Shown here piece by piece: positions 22,322 through 33,618 of a stretch of 64,000 nt of DNA; position 1 is the first letter of the stretch, and each line of letters opens with the position of its first letter. The DNA lies in NCBI GenBank assembly GCA_019828545.1, contig JACVRA010000051.1, forward strand, positions 232,842 through 296,841, in the 5' to 3' direction. Both the position numbers and the translations under genes were made by a program. Source of the DNA: Paracamarosporium sp. OC-R06-R3 (taxonomy: Eukaryota; Ascomycota; Dothideomycetes; Pleosporales; Didymosphaeriaceae). The notes beneath the pieces were generated by a model. That model had not been told where the DNA came from. It saw only the letters and a list, made by a program, of their open reading frames with translations, and made no database searches.

Positions 22322-22919
22322 TACCTTCATAGACCACGACTACGGTCCAAGCCAAGAGGAACGAGAATTTGTTCCTGAACGAAATCGAAATACGAATTGC
22401 TACCTAAGGACTCGATCATCTTTCTAACCCACTCGAAACAGTTGTTGTTGTAAGAAAACTAGCCACGCAAGAGAAGAAGCCTGGTTTGACTGTTGAAATA
22501 CTTCATTGCCTCCTCGCCGCTGATGAGTACATTCTTCTAAGTCCCAATGAGTAGGTTGTCTGCCCAAGATATTCTGACACGATGACACAAAGCTCTGTGA
22601 TTGTGGGGTTGTTCTGTAAGATATCGTCGTTGAGGCTGGATTCTAGCAGAGCATCTTTTACACGGGTATCCCAATCTGCTTTTTTCTCGTCCATAGAAAT
22701 GCCAAGGGCCGCCGACATAACTGTTTTTGTCAACAAGGAAACGGGAAGCATGGTTCTGTCTGTGATCGGTAATCCTAGCTCAATATTGATGTGGCCATAT
22801 GCTGTGCAGTACACGCGTTTGCCTTCCACAACACCCATGCTGATTCTAGGTGTATCTCTGAGGCTCACAAACTGTTCAATAACCACAGATCCGCATCTAC
22901 ATCCAAAGTTGAAGAGCAA
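22322..22919 (-). pseudogene. beta-lactamase-fold (serine hydrolase/LovD-like) pseudogene
   Basis: The conserved N-terminal part reads in one frame (SMGVVEGKRVYCTAYGHINI, LPITDRTMLPVSLLTKTVMS, ALGISMDEKKADWDTRVKD). It then breaks at about 22575. Homologous sequence continues in other frames: SWADNLLIGT then a stop, KNVLISGEEAMKYFNSQT, FSYNNN, and YFDFVQEQILVPLGLDR ending in a stop. The SxxK active-site serine, expected one residue before LTK in this family (CSLTK), is Leu here. Several frameshifts and stops plus the lost nucleophile mark a dead gene. The family comprises fungal penicillin-binding-like hydrolases and acyltransferases. Confidence 0.75.
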
Positions 22920-23559
22920 TGCAGTGCCACAATTTCTTCATTCTCCATCGCTATCAAGCACTAGATTCCGGAGCAAGTGCTGTGTTCACGGGCTTATGGA
23001 TGGGCAGGCTCTGCGTTACGATAAGGATGGGTCAGGTCAAAGCATGCTGGCCTTGAGGTGATCGTTTCTAGAGAGCAGTGCATCCATAAACAGGAAGGTA
23101 TAGGTAGATCTAACTAAAGGGTCTCGTCACCTGGCTGTCTACCTACCGCCTGGTCACAATTTGTGAAGGCTTTAAGGGTACACAGTGACACATATAGTAG
23201 GGATCTTGCCGACGTGTATCTTATCCCTTTTTGTACCAAATCCATCCATATATTCCATTCTAAGAGTGTAACTCCCCCTCGCGCAGCGCCACTTAAGTTC
23301 AAGTTGGAAAAAGTTTGCTCTCTTGGCACTCAACCGCGCGGCAATCCGGTCATCTAGAATCTTGGAATTTCCGATCATGATGTTGTTGTAACATGGAACA
23401 AGTCAAGAATATCGCGCGATGTCCTCATTTACTTCGTTTCCAGACAATGCGTATCACAGACAAAGCGTTTCATGCACAGACAACAGACCCCTCCCCTAGG
23501 CTTCAGCAAGGAGCAGGTTTGTGAGAGGTCGGTTTTTCCTGCTGAAGGCAATGGCAAAT
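22920..23559. other. no supported gene; decayed sequence
   Basis: Between two pseudogenes. Short frames on the minus strand (23114-23378) have no recognisable domain. This may be decayed 3' sequence of the HET-domain pseudogene. Confidence 0.4.
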
Positions 23560-24075
23560 GAGGATCTACCAACCGGACACCGTTTGAAAGGGTTTGCACC
23601 AAGGTAGAGGAGGATGGCTTTTTGGACTTTCTTTCGGAGCCGAAAAAGAGCCTTCTCTCGGCCTTCTCCATATATGAGTGGCATGTGGATGCCGAAGATT
23701 CCTAAAAGTGAATAGGCTGCATCTTCTCCGCGTTTCGTCTGGCGTTTTGCAGCTCAAGAAAATCGCTCATCAACGCCGAATCGAACCAAAGGGGCGCCTT
23801 GAAGCGCTTCAACACTAATTCCAGTGATATCATGTAATTCCAGTAACATTGACTGCTTATCGCCTATTCGGTGACCATCCGCGGTGAATAATTCTAGCGA
23901 AGATGGAGCCAGGAGTTCTTGAAGTGTCCAACCTCTTGTAAACCATCTGCGGTATTGGCGACAATATCGGAGAGACAGACATAACATTTCGTCGCGTTAC
24001 TATACCAGCGAAACATGGAATTGATAGCTTCTGTGAGTTCCGCGCTACTTGACTTATCGATACAACATGCGTCAC
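23560..24075 (-). pseudogene. HET-domain (heterokaryon incompatibility) pseudogene
   Basis: Read from 24075 downward: ACCIDKSSSAELTEAINSMF, RWYSNATKCYVCLSDI, then a frameshift into RWFTRGWTLQELLAP, a HET signature. IGDKQSMLLELHDITGIS follows, then DERFS, an in-frame TGA where the family has Trp, then EDAAYSLLGIFGIHMPL and IYGEGREKALFRL. At least one frameshift and one nonsense codon, and the 5' part (everything before the CCIDK motif) is missing, replaced by unrelated sequence beyond 24,075. Intact HET proteins trigger cell death on fusion of genetically different hyphae; this copy cannot. Confidence 0.85.
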
Positions 24076-24650
24076 CCGTGCGGAGTTCTCGGGGGCTTTG
24101 CCCCCTTGGCCTAGACTTACCTTCTCGCGTTTTCAGCCTTACGAGACGTATTATTTAGCGTCTAATTTGGGTTTCGGCCTATAAGTAATTTCGCCCTTCC
24201 CTTTTGTCCTCAAGCTTATTCGTACTTTTCTTTACCTCTCTTCTCTTCCTCCTACCCATTCTATTCGCTCTTGCAGCGCTACGCTTGGCGTAGTCGCGTC
24301 CTATATGTATTAGCCTACTTCGCTGCCTCAACTTCCCTCGCCTTATTCTACTGCCTGTAAACAGGGGTCCTAGTACCCCGCTTACATATTAGGCAAAGCG
24401 TAGTTCCACAGCACACGTGTTCGCACCGCCAACGCCGAGCTTTTGTGAGTCGTCGCCCGGTTTCTTTGATAACTTTCGATATCTAGCTTACTTCAAAGTG
24501 TGTTTCAGGCTGTGTCATTCATGACCTCCTTCGAGGCTTTTCACGAAACCTCAAATAGTAAACGGTTTTTGCGCTTTAAACCCATCGCGGGTCTCGCAGG
24601 GACCCTTGACTCACTACGAAGTATTCTGCACCTGGACGCTCGGCTCCAAC
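24076..24650. other. pyrimidine-rich unique stretch
   Basis: From about 24,150 to 24,400 the + strand is rich in C/T runs with the near-repeat CGCTACGCTTGGCGTAG. It begins with an inverted motif GGGGGCTTTGCCCCC at the point where the HET homology stops. This may be the edge of an insertion; no element family recognised. The last part is the upstream region of the tandem-kinase gene. Confidence 0.35.
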
Positions 24651-27451
24651 ATGGCTTATACAGCTGCCCACGATATTGACGTCCCCGCACTCAACGTCTA
24701 TTTTCCAACGCCCTGGCGCCACAAGTCCAATTCCGACATTGAAAGCATTGCAAGAATCCTGGAACTTAACGGTCTGAACTCATGGTCGACATCGCCCCGG
24801 CTATATTGCGTCCTCCGCATGATTGGTCACGTGGATCTCATGAGTGAATTCCTTTCTCGAGGGATAAACGACTTCTGGTTGCCTGTACCCCACGATCTGA
24901 CATTCAATATTCCTCTGCCGGCCCAATTTCGCGGAGCACAACAGTACGTCCTGGCCCGCAGATTTACAGGTGCTACGAAATGGCCGTACCGTGGGCATCT
25001 GCACTGCTCGGGAGAGGATGTTCTGCCTTTTGAACGGATAAAAGTGATTGGGAAGGGCGGTTCCGCCGGGGTGGACCGAATCTACGACTTTTCCGCTCAA
25101 CGATTCCTGGCGCGGAAAACATTCGCAAGGCACACTCACGACACCGCTGCAAGAATTTTGGGACTAGAACGAGAAATTAAGATCACTAAACGACTCTCGC
25201 ATCGTCATTGTGTGGAATTTGTTGGAAGCTACACAACCCCCGAATCCTTTGCCATATTAACGACCCCTGTCGCTGATACTGACCTTAAGGGCTTCTTGCG
25301 TAACAATAGCGCTCATTCTGACCTTACGCTCGCACCTCTTCTGCAGAGCTGGTTCGGATGCTTGACCTCTGCTCTACTCTATCTACACAACAGCAATATC
25401 CGGTGAGCAACTTTGGTCATTCCCTAGGGCCTTCTTGGATGCCACGGTATACTAATGCTAAGGTAGCCATGCCGACATCAAGCCTGGAAACATACTTGTT
25501 GCGGACAAGACTGTACTCTTGACTGATTTTGGAATTAGGTATGTTTGCAAATGGCAAGATTTAGCGAATGAGCTCATTGCGCTTTAGCTCTGACTGGACT
25601 GGGAAACTTCCCGGAGACTTCGAGGGAATGACCAGTGCATACACGGTCAGATATATCTCTCCTGAGAGGTATGCACAACAGGGCTGGGATGGATCTTCAG
25701 ATGTTTGGTCCCTTGGCTGCGTCTTTCTAGAATTACTAACGGTTCTATCGGGCCGCACCCTAGAGGAACTGGACATTTTCCTATCTGATCACACAGATTA
25801 TCCACGGCTATTCATGGCGACAGAAATTATTCCTGTGTACATCCAGGATCTGTTCGATAAACAGTCCGGATTTCTTGAGCACGAGGTCGGAGAACTTGTT
25901 CAGAGAATGCTGGCCCATGATGGACTGGATCGACCTACAGCGAACCAGGTTGCCAGCGAACTTCGCAAAATAACGGATTCTGCGTCACAATGGTGTGGCT
26001 CGTGTTGCATCCGCACCCTAACTGATGATCAGCGAGCCCGGGAAGGGCTTTACCATTTCATAGGGTCACAGGAGAGCTTTGCGGAGACAGATATCCAGTA
26101 TATTGGACGAAAACTGGCATTTGAACAGATGGAGGAATGGTCATTCATCCCCAGGACCTATATTGTTCTCACTCTGATGGACAGACTTGACCTCATGCCA
26201 GTATTTCTTCATGTCGGAGTGTCTGATATATGGTTCCCCTATGACAGGCAGCTACTTCGCCAAGTCATAAAAGACCCTAAGGCTATTCAAGGCTTTCTCG
26301 ATAAGCAAGATGCCATCTTGAGTCAAACGCTCCTAGAATATGAACATCAACATTTCGTTGATGGGAACGATCATCTCCAAGATATCAGAGAGCTTGGTTC
26401 TGGAGGATTCGGCTCGGTCTGGCATTCTTTTGACCCCGAAGCAAACCGTCATGTGGCAAAAAAACTCATCCCTAGGGTCAAGATTGTTGCCCAAAATCGC
26501 GCGAGAGATGCCACAGATATTTATGAAAAGGAATTGGCTATGCTCCGGCGTGTATCTGCCGAGAAACACAAGCATCTGATCCAAATGGTAGGCAGTTACA
26601 CTGACTTGAGTGACTTTGTTATCTTGTTCTCCCCGGTCGCGGATATGAACCTTGAAACATATATGAACGATCCACCTTCAGAAGAGAATATTAGGTGCTG
26701 GTTTGGGTGCCTGGCCACCGCTCTCCAGTATCTCCATAGGATGAAAATCAGGTAATTCCGGATACATCGTGTGTAATTACCACATAACTGAGCTAACTTT
26801 TCGAAGACACAAGGACATCAAGCCCCAAAATGCACTAGTGGTTGGTGATACCATCGTGTTGACTGACTTTGGTATTAGGTAAACTCGCGCTGCACTTGAT
26901 CCCAATTTTAGGAATTCTCCACTCACTCATTTGTTAGTTACGATTGGAGCGATAATTCAAGGCCCACAACATCCGGACCAGGTGCTCGAGATCCACGATA
27001 TTGTGCTCCCGAGGTTGCTGATTGGGAAGCCCGTAATGAATCCGCTGATGTCTGGTCCCTTGGTTGCGTCTTCCTTGAGATGCATTCAATCCTCTTGGGC
27101 TATAAGATTGCCGACATCCGCTTACACTTCGGTAGTTATGGGACAAGGGCATCATGGTATCATAAGAATGAAGCAGCTTTGCAATCTTGGTTCCAGATAC
27201 TGTCTCAATCCGCGTCAGCCCGTCCCTTTATGGATGGCATACCTCTGGAGTGGATTTTGAGAATGGTCGTTGTTGACAAAGATGCTCGGGTCTGCTGTGA
27301 TGACATTGTTAAATTCATAGTAGATCCTTTGCCCAGTGATATGGAGATGGAAGTAGAGCGGTATTGCGGCAGGTGTTGCATCGATGCCTATCGCGAGAGC
27401 AGAATTTCTGGGTATGACGAAGCAGAGCATATTGTTCGGCTTCAGACTTAG
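24651..27451 (+). CDS. protein with two tandem [N-terminal module + Ser/Thr kinase] units
   Basis: Five exons (24651-25402, 25467-25538, 25588-26751, 26807-26878, 26938-27451), all introns in phase 2, 857 aa from ATG 24651. Each half has a module with PRLYCVLRMIGHVDLMSEFL / PRTYIVLTLMDRLDLMPVFL. Each is followed by a kinase domain: Gly loop GKGGSAGV (about 134) and GSGGFGSV (about 545), ATP lysine in LARKTF and VAKKL, then FVGSYTTPES / MVGSYTDLSD. The catalytic loops are HADIKPGN (252-259) and HKDIKPQN (664-671), with LTDFGI in both and ISPERY / YCAPEV. The conserved Arg of HRD is absent from both, but Asp, Lys and DFG are intact. The family is expanded in Dothideomycetes; substrates unknown. 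The two 72-bp exons sit at matching positions, showing an internal duplication that kept its introns. Confidence 0.85.
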
Positions 27452-29377
27452 TTTGCCTCTTGAGTTCATACAATCTAGCACTCTTGAATATCCAAAAGTT
27501 TGGCCTAATTCTAGACCATAAGACACATTTAGAACCGACCTAGATGAAGCGCATTTCATAGAAGTTGTCTGTTGGTACATTTTACCAAGTCACTTCCTAA
27601 TGTCATCCTCTAATAAAGATCTGACTGGAGAGCTCTAAATAAGGTTTCTAACATGAGGTTTGTTTGCAACCATCGAAATTCTACTACCTAGACATAATCT
27701 GAATATAAAATAGAAGGACAATCTCACTAGACATAATTATTCCTTTTAAGATAAGAGAGAAAAAGAGAGAAAGAGAGAGAAAGAGAGAGAGACCTAATAC
27801 AGTACCTCTCTAAGACTGTATAGCTAGTATAATTTATACTAAATAGTATCAGATTGTCTATAGGAGAAATGAGAAGTAAATAAATCTAACACCTTGTTCT
27901 TCTACCTTAATGCGATAAAGTCGATATCGCCGAGTGCCGGTTGTGTTTAGAACTCTTCCAAGACTTCCGTCCTCCCTTTTGGCGTATGTCTCGTTTAATA
28001 TTTCAAGCGCTGCTGAGGTACCAACCATAATCTAGGGCATCCCGAATGCTTTCTTCGCGTAGCTTACTAGGCATGAGGAGGGACCAACAGCGTTCTATTA
28101 CAGGAATAAGATGCCAAGTCGGCCTCTAGGCGGCACGCTTAAGCCAACTTTCGGTTTCCCCAACCCATCATTTTTGGCGGCAAATGCACCAACTTTTGTA
28201 AGGCATTATCGGTACGGGTGACATTCCTAGATGCAGCATGTATCTATCCAGAAAAAGTGCAGACCACTACGTGTTGCTTGTCTTGCGCAAAAGGTAAGTT
28301 TTTAGTAACCTATCCTGGTCTTGCTTATCCCATCTAATAGGTCCTTGTAGGTGACTTCTTCGTGGTCCTCCCCCCAGGTGTATGACAGGATTGCATATTA
28401 GGGAATATCTTCGTCTGTGTACTCCACAAGGCTGAAACCACCTTCCGCCTCAATATTTAGAAGACGCATGCGTATAGAGGAGCTGTTTCCCAAGGGAGAA
28501 ATTTCAATGGAAAGACGTTCGAGAGATTTCACAAGTATGGGTGTATTGCCAGGTTGATGCGCGGGTTTCGTTCGCCGGGTGAAGTAAGGGGGGCTGTGCA
28601 GCAGCTAGCCGTGGACCAACACTTCGTTGTTATTAGTGAACTAATGGATGACGTAGTGTATAAGCAGCATTTCGAGAAGACACATACTGTCCTGACCCTT
28701 CTGCGCCGGTAGCTGCGGAATGTTGGCGAGGAAAGACGAGTGCGAGCTATCTGGACGCCCTTGCCATTGGTAATGGTTCAACAGGTCTCCACAATACATT
28801 TGGGTGCTGTCTAGAACACATACGCTGCTGACGCAACGCACCGGCGAGCTCTTCATCTTGTGCAACCGCAAAACCCCGCCCAGGTCGAGACACGCTGCTC
28901 CTGTTGTTCGCTTGGAATAGGCCCTCAATCACGTCTGCGTACACATACATGGGTTTTAGCCTAGGTAGCACGACCGACCCCACTTGCGCTAGTGCGCACA
29001 TGATCTCACGACACGCTAGTACACACCAGTCCTACCCGCTTTACTTCCGCATAATGACCCTATAAAGTAAGGGTGGCCTCGATACACTCATCCCAAGGTG
29101 GGGAAAGTAATACTGAAAAGCCAAAAGATGTGGTCATAGGAGGCGAAGGTGAAGTTCGCGCTCTTGGAAGAGATCAGCAGGTGCGATAATTTAGTTGATT
29201 CCACTTTGGGGACCTCTAAAGGCCAAGGATTACTATCACCAGACACACTCGCTGAAGAATGGGTTTAGATAAGCTGCCTTTCACTATGCTCACTGCTCGA
29301 AGCCGGTGGAAACAAGGCACATTTCAGTGGTTATTGATAAGACTCGCGCACCACTCGTTGCTATAGTCTCTCTGCCG
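27452..29377. other. gene-poor AT-rich stretch with a GA tract and a dispersed-repeat copy
   Basis: Holds a purine (GA)n-type tract at 27752-27792 and, at 28951-29024, the second copy of the dispersed repeat found at 21446-21515. Frames at 28641-29001 (-) look weakly protein-like but match nothing I know and have no gene context. Confidence 0.45.
27752..27792. repeat. GA-rich microsatellite
   Basis: Runs of GAGAGA separated by A-rich breaks over about 41 bp; simple low-complexity sequence downstream of the tandem-kinase gene. Confidence 0.85.
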
Positions 29378-32300
29378 TTATGTGATTGCTTGATGTGAGT
29401 GTAATAACTCCGTAAGCTGAGCCGCCTCGGGAATTTTCTTGCATGCAGCCCTCTCTAATGGCGATGCAGATCCCCTGCCCTGTGCCAAATTTGCCTCCAC
29501 GGACGCTCCATTTTCGAGACAGAATCTTGCGATCGAAACGGAACAATTGCGATCGCTCAGTACTATGAGACAAGTTTCGTATCCTCTAATGTCGAGCGCA
29601 TTGGCCATAGCCTGCATGCACTTCAGAGCATTTATCTCGGCCAGGGCATCTGGCCGAATCGGTAGGAGCCTGCGGAAGAGCTTCTGATAATTACGCACTC
29701 CCGCGCCATATTCCGCGAAGAGCTCAAACATTTCCGGTGAAGAGGTGTTTGCTATATCTTCGAAATTGCTGACCTTGATCATGCCTCGCTCCATTAGGAT
29801 TCGAAATAGCTCCGGATCCCCCTTAGGCTTTTCTTGAAGCCAATCCATATTCCAACTCCAGCGCAAGACCATTTGATGACCCTCGCATATCTTTAAAATG
29901 AGCCGGAGCATATCCGCAGATGACCCCCTCATCAGACAGGTCTTGATAAAGTATGCACTGTGTATCCGGACACTAGCATACATATCACGGACCAAATTCA
30001 AATCGTCCAGGTCGATCGCATCTTCGAAAATTGCTTTCGCTTCAATGAAGCTGTCAGTCGTCGACGTTGGATCTCCAACCATACTGTTGTGAAATTGATT
30101 GATGTGATTTTGAAGAAGCGAGGTGCTGGTAAATCCAAGGTCGTAATACGGGCAATCGATGAAATCGCATTTAAACGGTCGATAGTGAGCTTGGATATGG
30201 TTGTCTCTTTCTTCGTTGTTTTTGAATCCGTTCCTGAATCGAGGACACCCTGGTCTACTGCATCCGTAGATATGAGAACCGTACAGAGCCTGGAGCTCTG
30301 CGCAACTACAACCAGCAACATGATCGTTGCCTAAGCAGAGCATATCCTCAAACATGCGTCGGATTCCAGCTTGGCACTTCGAAATAGTCAAAGGATCGAG
30401 ATTCTCCCAGTTTTCAACTTCTCTACAGTTAGTTGAATCTATTGAAATCTTCTCGAGCCGGGGCAAACCATACTCTTCCTGAAGCAGAAATTACGCCGTC
30501 GCGACCTCCAAAAGGAGTCGAGATTCATCAAGTCGGTTTGCAGCGTCCCGGGAACTCCTGCAAAGCCATTGAAGTTCTTCCTCGCCGAATTTGTGTCATT
30601 GGAAGGAACGAAGTCATCATTTTTTCGTTTGTCTAGAAGGCACTCAATGTTGCGATGAACAATCTCTGGTGCTGACTCAACGCATTTCATGATGTGGTCG
30701 AACCAGCGACGACAGACGTAGTTCTCTAGTAAAAATGACCCAGCTGTGATGTTTTTCCTTATAATGTCATCTGGGAGCTCCTCGTCGAAACAACGAGATG
30801 CAAGAAAATTAATGCAGATTGAGCTGATGTTAGCGTGTGCCTTAGCTTCTGTCAGGTATGGTCCGCTTTGTGCATGGAGAAGGAATCTAGAGAGAATTCA
30901 GCATAAGTCACTTGTGAATAATATGGGGCATGCCCTACTCTCTTGCGGCTAAAATGAACAAATTGAACATAGCCGTTGACCTCCTCAATGATTGGACCAC
31001 ACCGTTGAAAGATGTCCATAAAAAGTCCCCGAGAACCGCGCGATGGATCTTTCCCGCGGGCAATCATGAGAGCAAATTGAATTTCGCTCTTCGTAACTGG
31101 ATCCAAGGAGCAGGTCACCCATTCCAGGATCTGCTTTGCTTCAGATTGAGCTTGAGGTTGTAGATCTTTTTCGATCCGCGACAAGATTCGTCCGTATCTG
31201 AGTTGACGTAAATTAGCCGTTCTTGAGCAAATGCCGGCGGGTTCTTACGCTTCATTCAGTCCGCTTGGGAGATCGTTAATCTCCGCCTTCACATCATCTA
31301 TGTCGCTTTGAAGTTCCAAGCTGTCACATACCAGCCTTGCATATAAGAACATGCCTTTACATATCAGACATCCATGACTTTCAATTTGGGTGGAATCGTG
31401 GAGGGGGCGAAAACATACCTTTTGCGGATCTTCCAATACCTCCCATGAGCGCACGAATATCTGCTCTATCTTCAGGACGTATATCAAGACCTGAAAGCCA
31501 CCTGTCGGACCTCTGCTGAACATATACTTGAATGTCCTGGCCGTTACTATCCTCGACACGAACCGGCGTAACTTTGGGACTCAAAATTCCAACAATATCA
31601 CGATCTGCTCGAGCACTGACCAGGAGGTTTAGGTTCTCATGCTCTTCATGGAGCTGAAGCATGACTTCGAGGAGAAGCTTCCGTTCAGCTTCCAGAATCT
31701 CATCCAAACCGTCCACAACGAAATATGTGGTCGGTAACATTTCAAGCATTTGCTTGAGAAGGGTTGTAGCAAAACTTACGGAACTAGAAAGCTGGCGGGA
31801 ACTGTTTCTATACGCAAGGCTTACCATTGGCCGTAGTACTTTATTGTCAATAGCCAGCTGAATTATGAAAGTATGGATGACCCGTAAAGGAGGATCGTCA
31901 TGTCGGGCTCGGTAGGATAGGAAGGCGAAAGCAAGAGGGTCTCCTTGAGATTTCATGTTCATCACAACAAGGGTTGTTAAAAACGTTTTCCCTGAGTCAA
32001 GCGACGTTAGTCTCCACGATTGGAAGGTATAGAGCAGAGAAGAACACGCACCTGCACCGGGGATTCCTTGTAGCCATAGCAGCCTCGAACTCGAACAATT
32101 AGGATCTACCCAATTTTTGAATTGACCTAGACTGTCTAGCCAACTCTTAGTTGAATTCGAGTAGTTTCTACGGACCTTCTCGAGCGCGTCGTCATAGAGG
32201 TTCGCTGATAATGCGGACTTGACTTGTTCGAAATCCGAGCGTGCTTGCGCGTCTTGAATTTGCTCAAATACTCGGTAAGATTCGGCCCGCGCAGCTTCCG

Positions 32301-33199
32301 CTTCTACTATGTTGGTCAAATTGGCCTGGCTGTCCATCAAACTTTTGTGTTTTGCAATGTTTTCGATGATCACTTGAATCTTGCCCGAGTATTTTGGCCA
32401 AAGGGCTTCGAAGAATTTTCGAGTCTCTATTGTAGATGATTAGACGCCGTACACGTGTTGATGGAAAGGGCGAAAGTCACGTACTGTTGAGGTGAAAGAA
32501 TTCGAGTAAAGTTGAATGGAAATCAAGTATGTCTCTGTAGAAAAGAGAAAGAAAACGCTTCATATGGTCGTTTTGATTGAATATTTCCGTGTACTTCTCA
32601 AATTGAGGTAGGTGTACCGCAATTTGAGCCATGGTGTCCCATATCTTTTCATACCCATTGACATAGGTTTTTGTGGTCTGTCCGAAATGTAAGCATGAGA
32701 TAACATGACCTGGACCGCTGATCAAGTTGAAATTTTGGCTTGAACAGTGTGTACTATGTGTACTATGTGTACTATGTATACTATGTGAACTTTCGGGAAC
32801 TCGGAGGTATGACTCCTAGATAGTCGGAAATAAATGAAATTATTGAAAGAGACATACTAGTAAAATCACCCTCACAGGGCCCTAAACGAGCTACTGTTAG
32901 CCCGGTAAAGGATGATATATCCATCTGGATCTTACCCAGATTAACGCAAGAACGTCCGGTTTTACCTGCACAAAAGTATCGATGACTTTAGCATAGTGCT
33001 GCAGGCAATCCAGGTACGGTTCGATTCTACGAAGATTTCGCAGCGTGCCAGACTTGGAATGCTCCCTTTGGATCTTGTCTGTAGCATCATATACTTCTTT
33101 GATCGAGGCGAATTTGAGAACATCATGTGAGCCTTGTTTTGTAGAAGCAAAGAATTCCCTTTTCGCCGCCTCGAAAGCCTCATCAACAGGAGAGACCAT
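29378..33199 (-). pseudogene. NLR-like NACHT protein with C2H2-type zinc finger; reading frame apparently broken
   Basis: Starts at ATG 33199 (MVSPVDEAFEAAKREFFAS). Introns: 32882-32935, 32678-32857, 32427-32484, 31992-32051, 31355-31418, 31198-31248. Order: fungal STAND N-terminal domain (VKPDVLALIWGPV; LPQFEKYTEIF; DILDF), P-loop GIPGAGKTFLTT split by an intron, Walker B-like TTYFVVDGLDEI, SARADRD, GMFLYARLVCDSL, NACHT end VQFVHFS. A one-base excess near 30945-30949 then shifts frame: SAREFLLHAQSGPYLTEA would follow after intron 30887-30938. Near 30500-30600 the frame shifts again and meets a TAA, before GLPRLEKISID, a zinc-binding region (CSRPGCPRF...HYRPFKC...C) and a helical ankyrin-like tail ending at 29378. 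Alternative, weaker splice sites could restore a frame, so functionality is uncertain. Family role: non-self recognition and programmed cell death. Confidence 0.7.
32750..32785. repeat. 9-bp tandem repeat (TGTACTATG)4
   Basis: Four head-to-tail 9-bp units, the last with one change (TATACTATG), inside the second intron of the NLR-like gene. Confidence 0.9.
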
Positions 33200-33618
33200 A
33201 ACTTTCCAGGAAACGGTTCTTGACGAGGCTTCCAAAAAGCTCCAGGATAGCGACAATAAGGGTTATGGTATGTAGGTAGGATAGCTTGATAACAAAACTT
33301 GTAACTCTTGGCAGTGGGGGGCTTAGCTTGTTAGCTGATTTTAAATACGAGGACTTCCATCGCACAGCCTCGGTCAATGTAGCGGCTTAGCTCCTCTAGT
33401 TGAATCTGGATATGAGAACTCCCAACACATAACCACATTCAATGTGCAGGCTACAAGTTGCAAAAGTGCCAAGTCGGAGGAGATTGGGTGCCTCGCAGTC
33501 GCTTATGCGCTTACTCATATATTACTAATCAGTGACTAATTAGCCAGGGATCGTCACATAGCCTCGTTTTATTCAGTTACACTTCATAGGTCGTGATGGT
33601 AAGCCAGAAACCGCGGTG
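33200..33618. promoter_or_regulatory. divergent intergenic region, NLR-like gene (-) and SNF2 gene (+)
   Basis: 419 bp between the two start codons. No clear TATA box or operator was recognised; it must hold both promoters. Confidence 0.4.
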
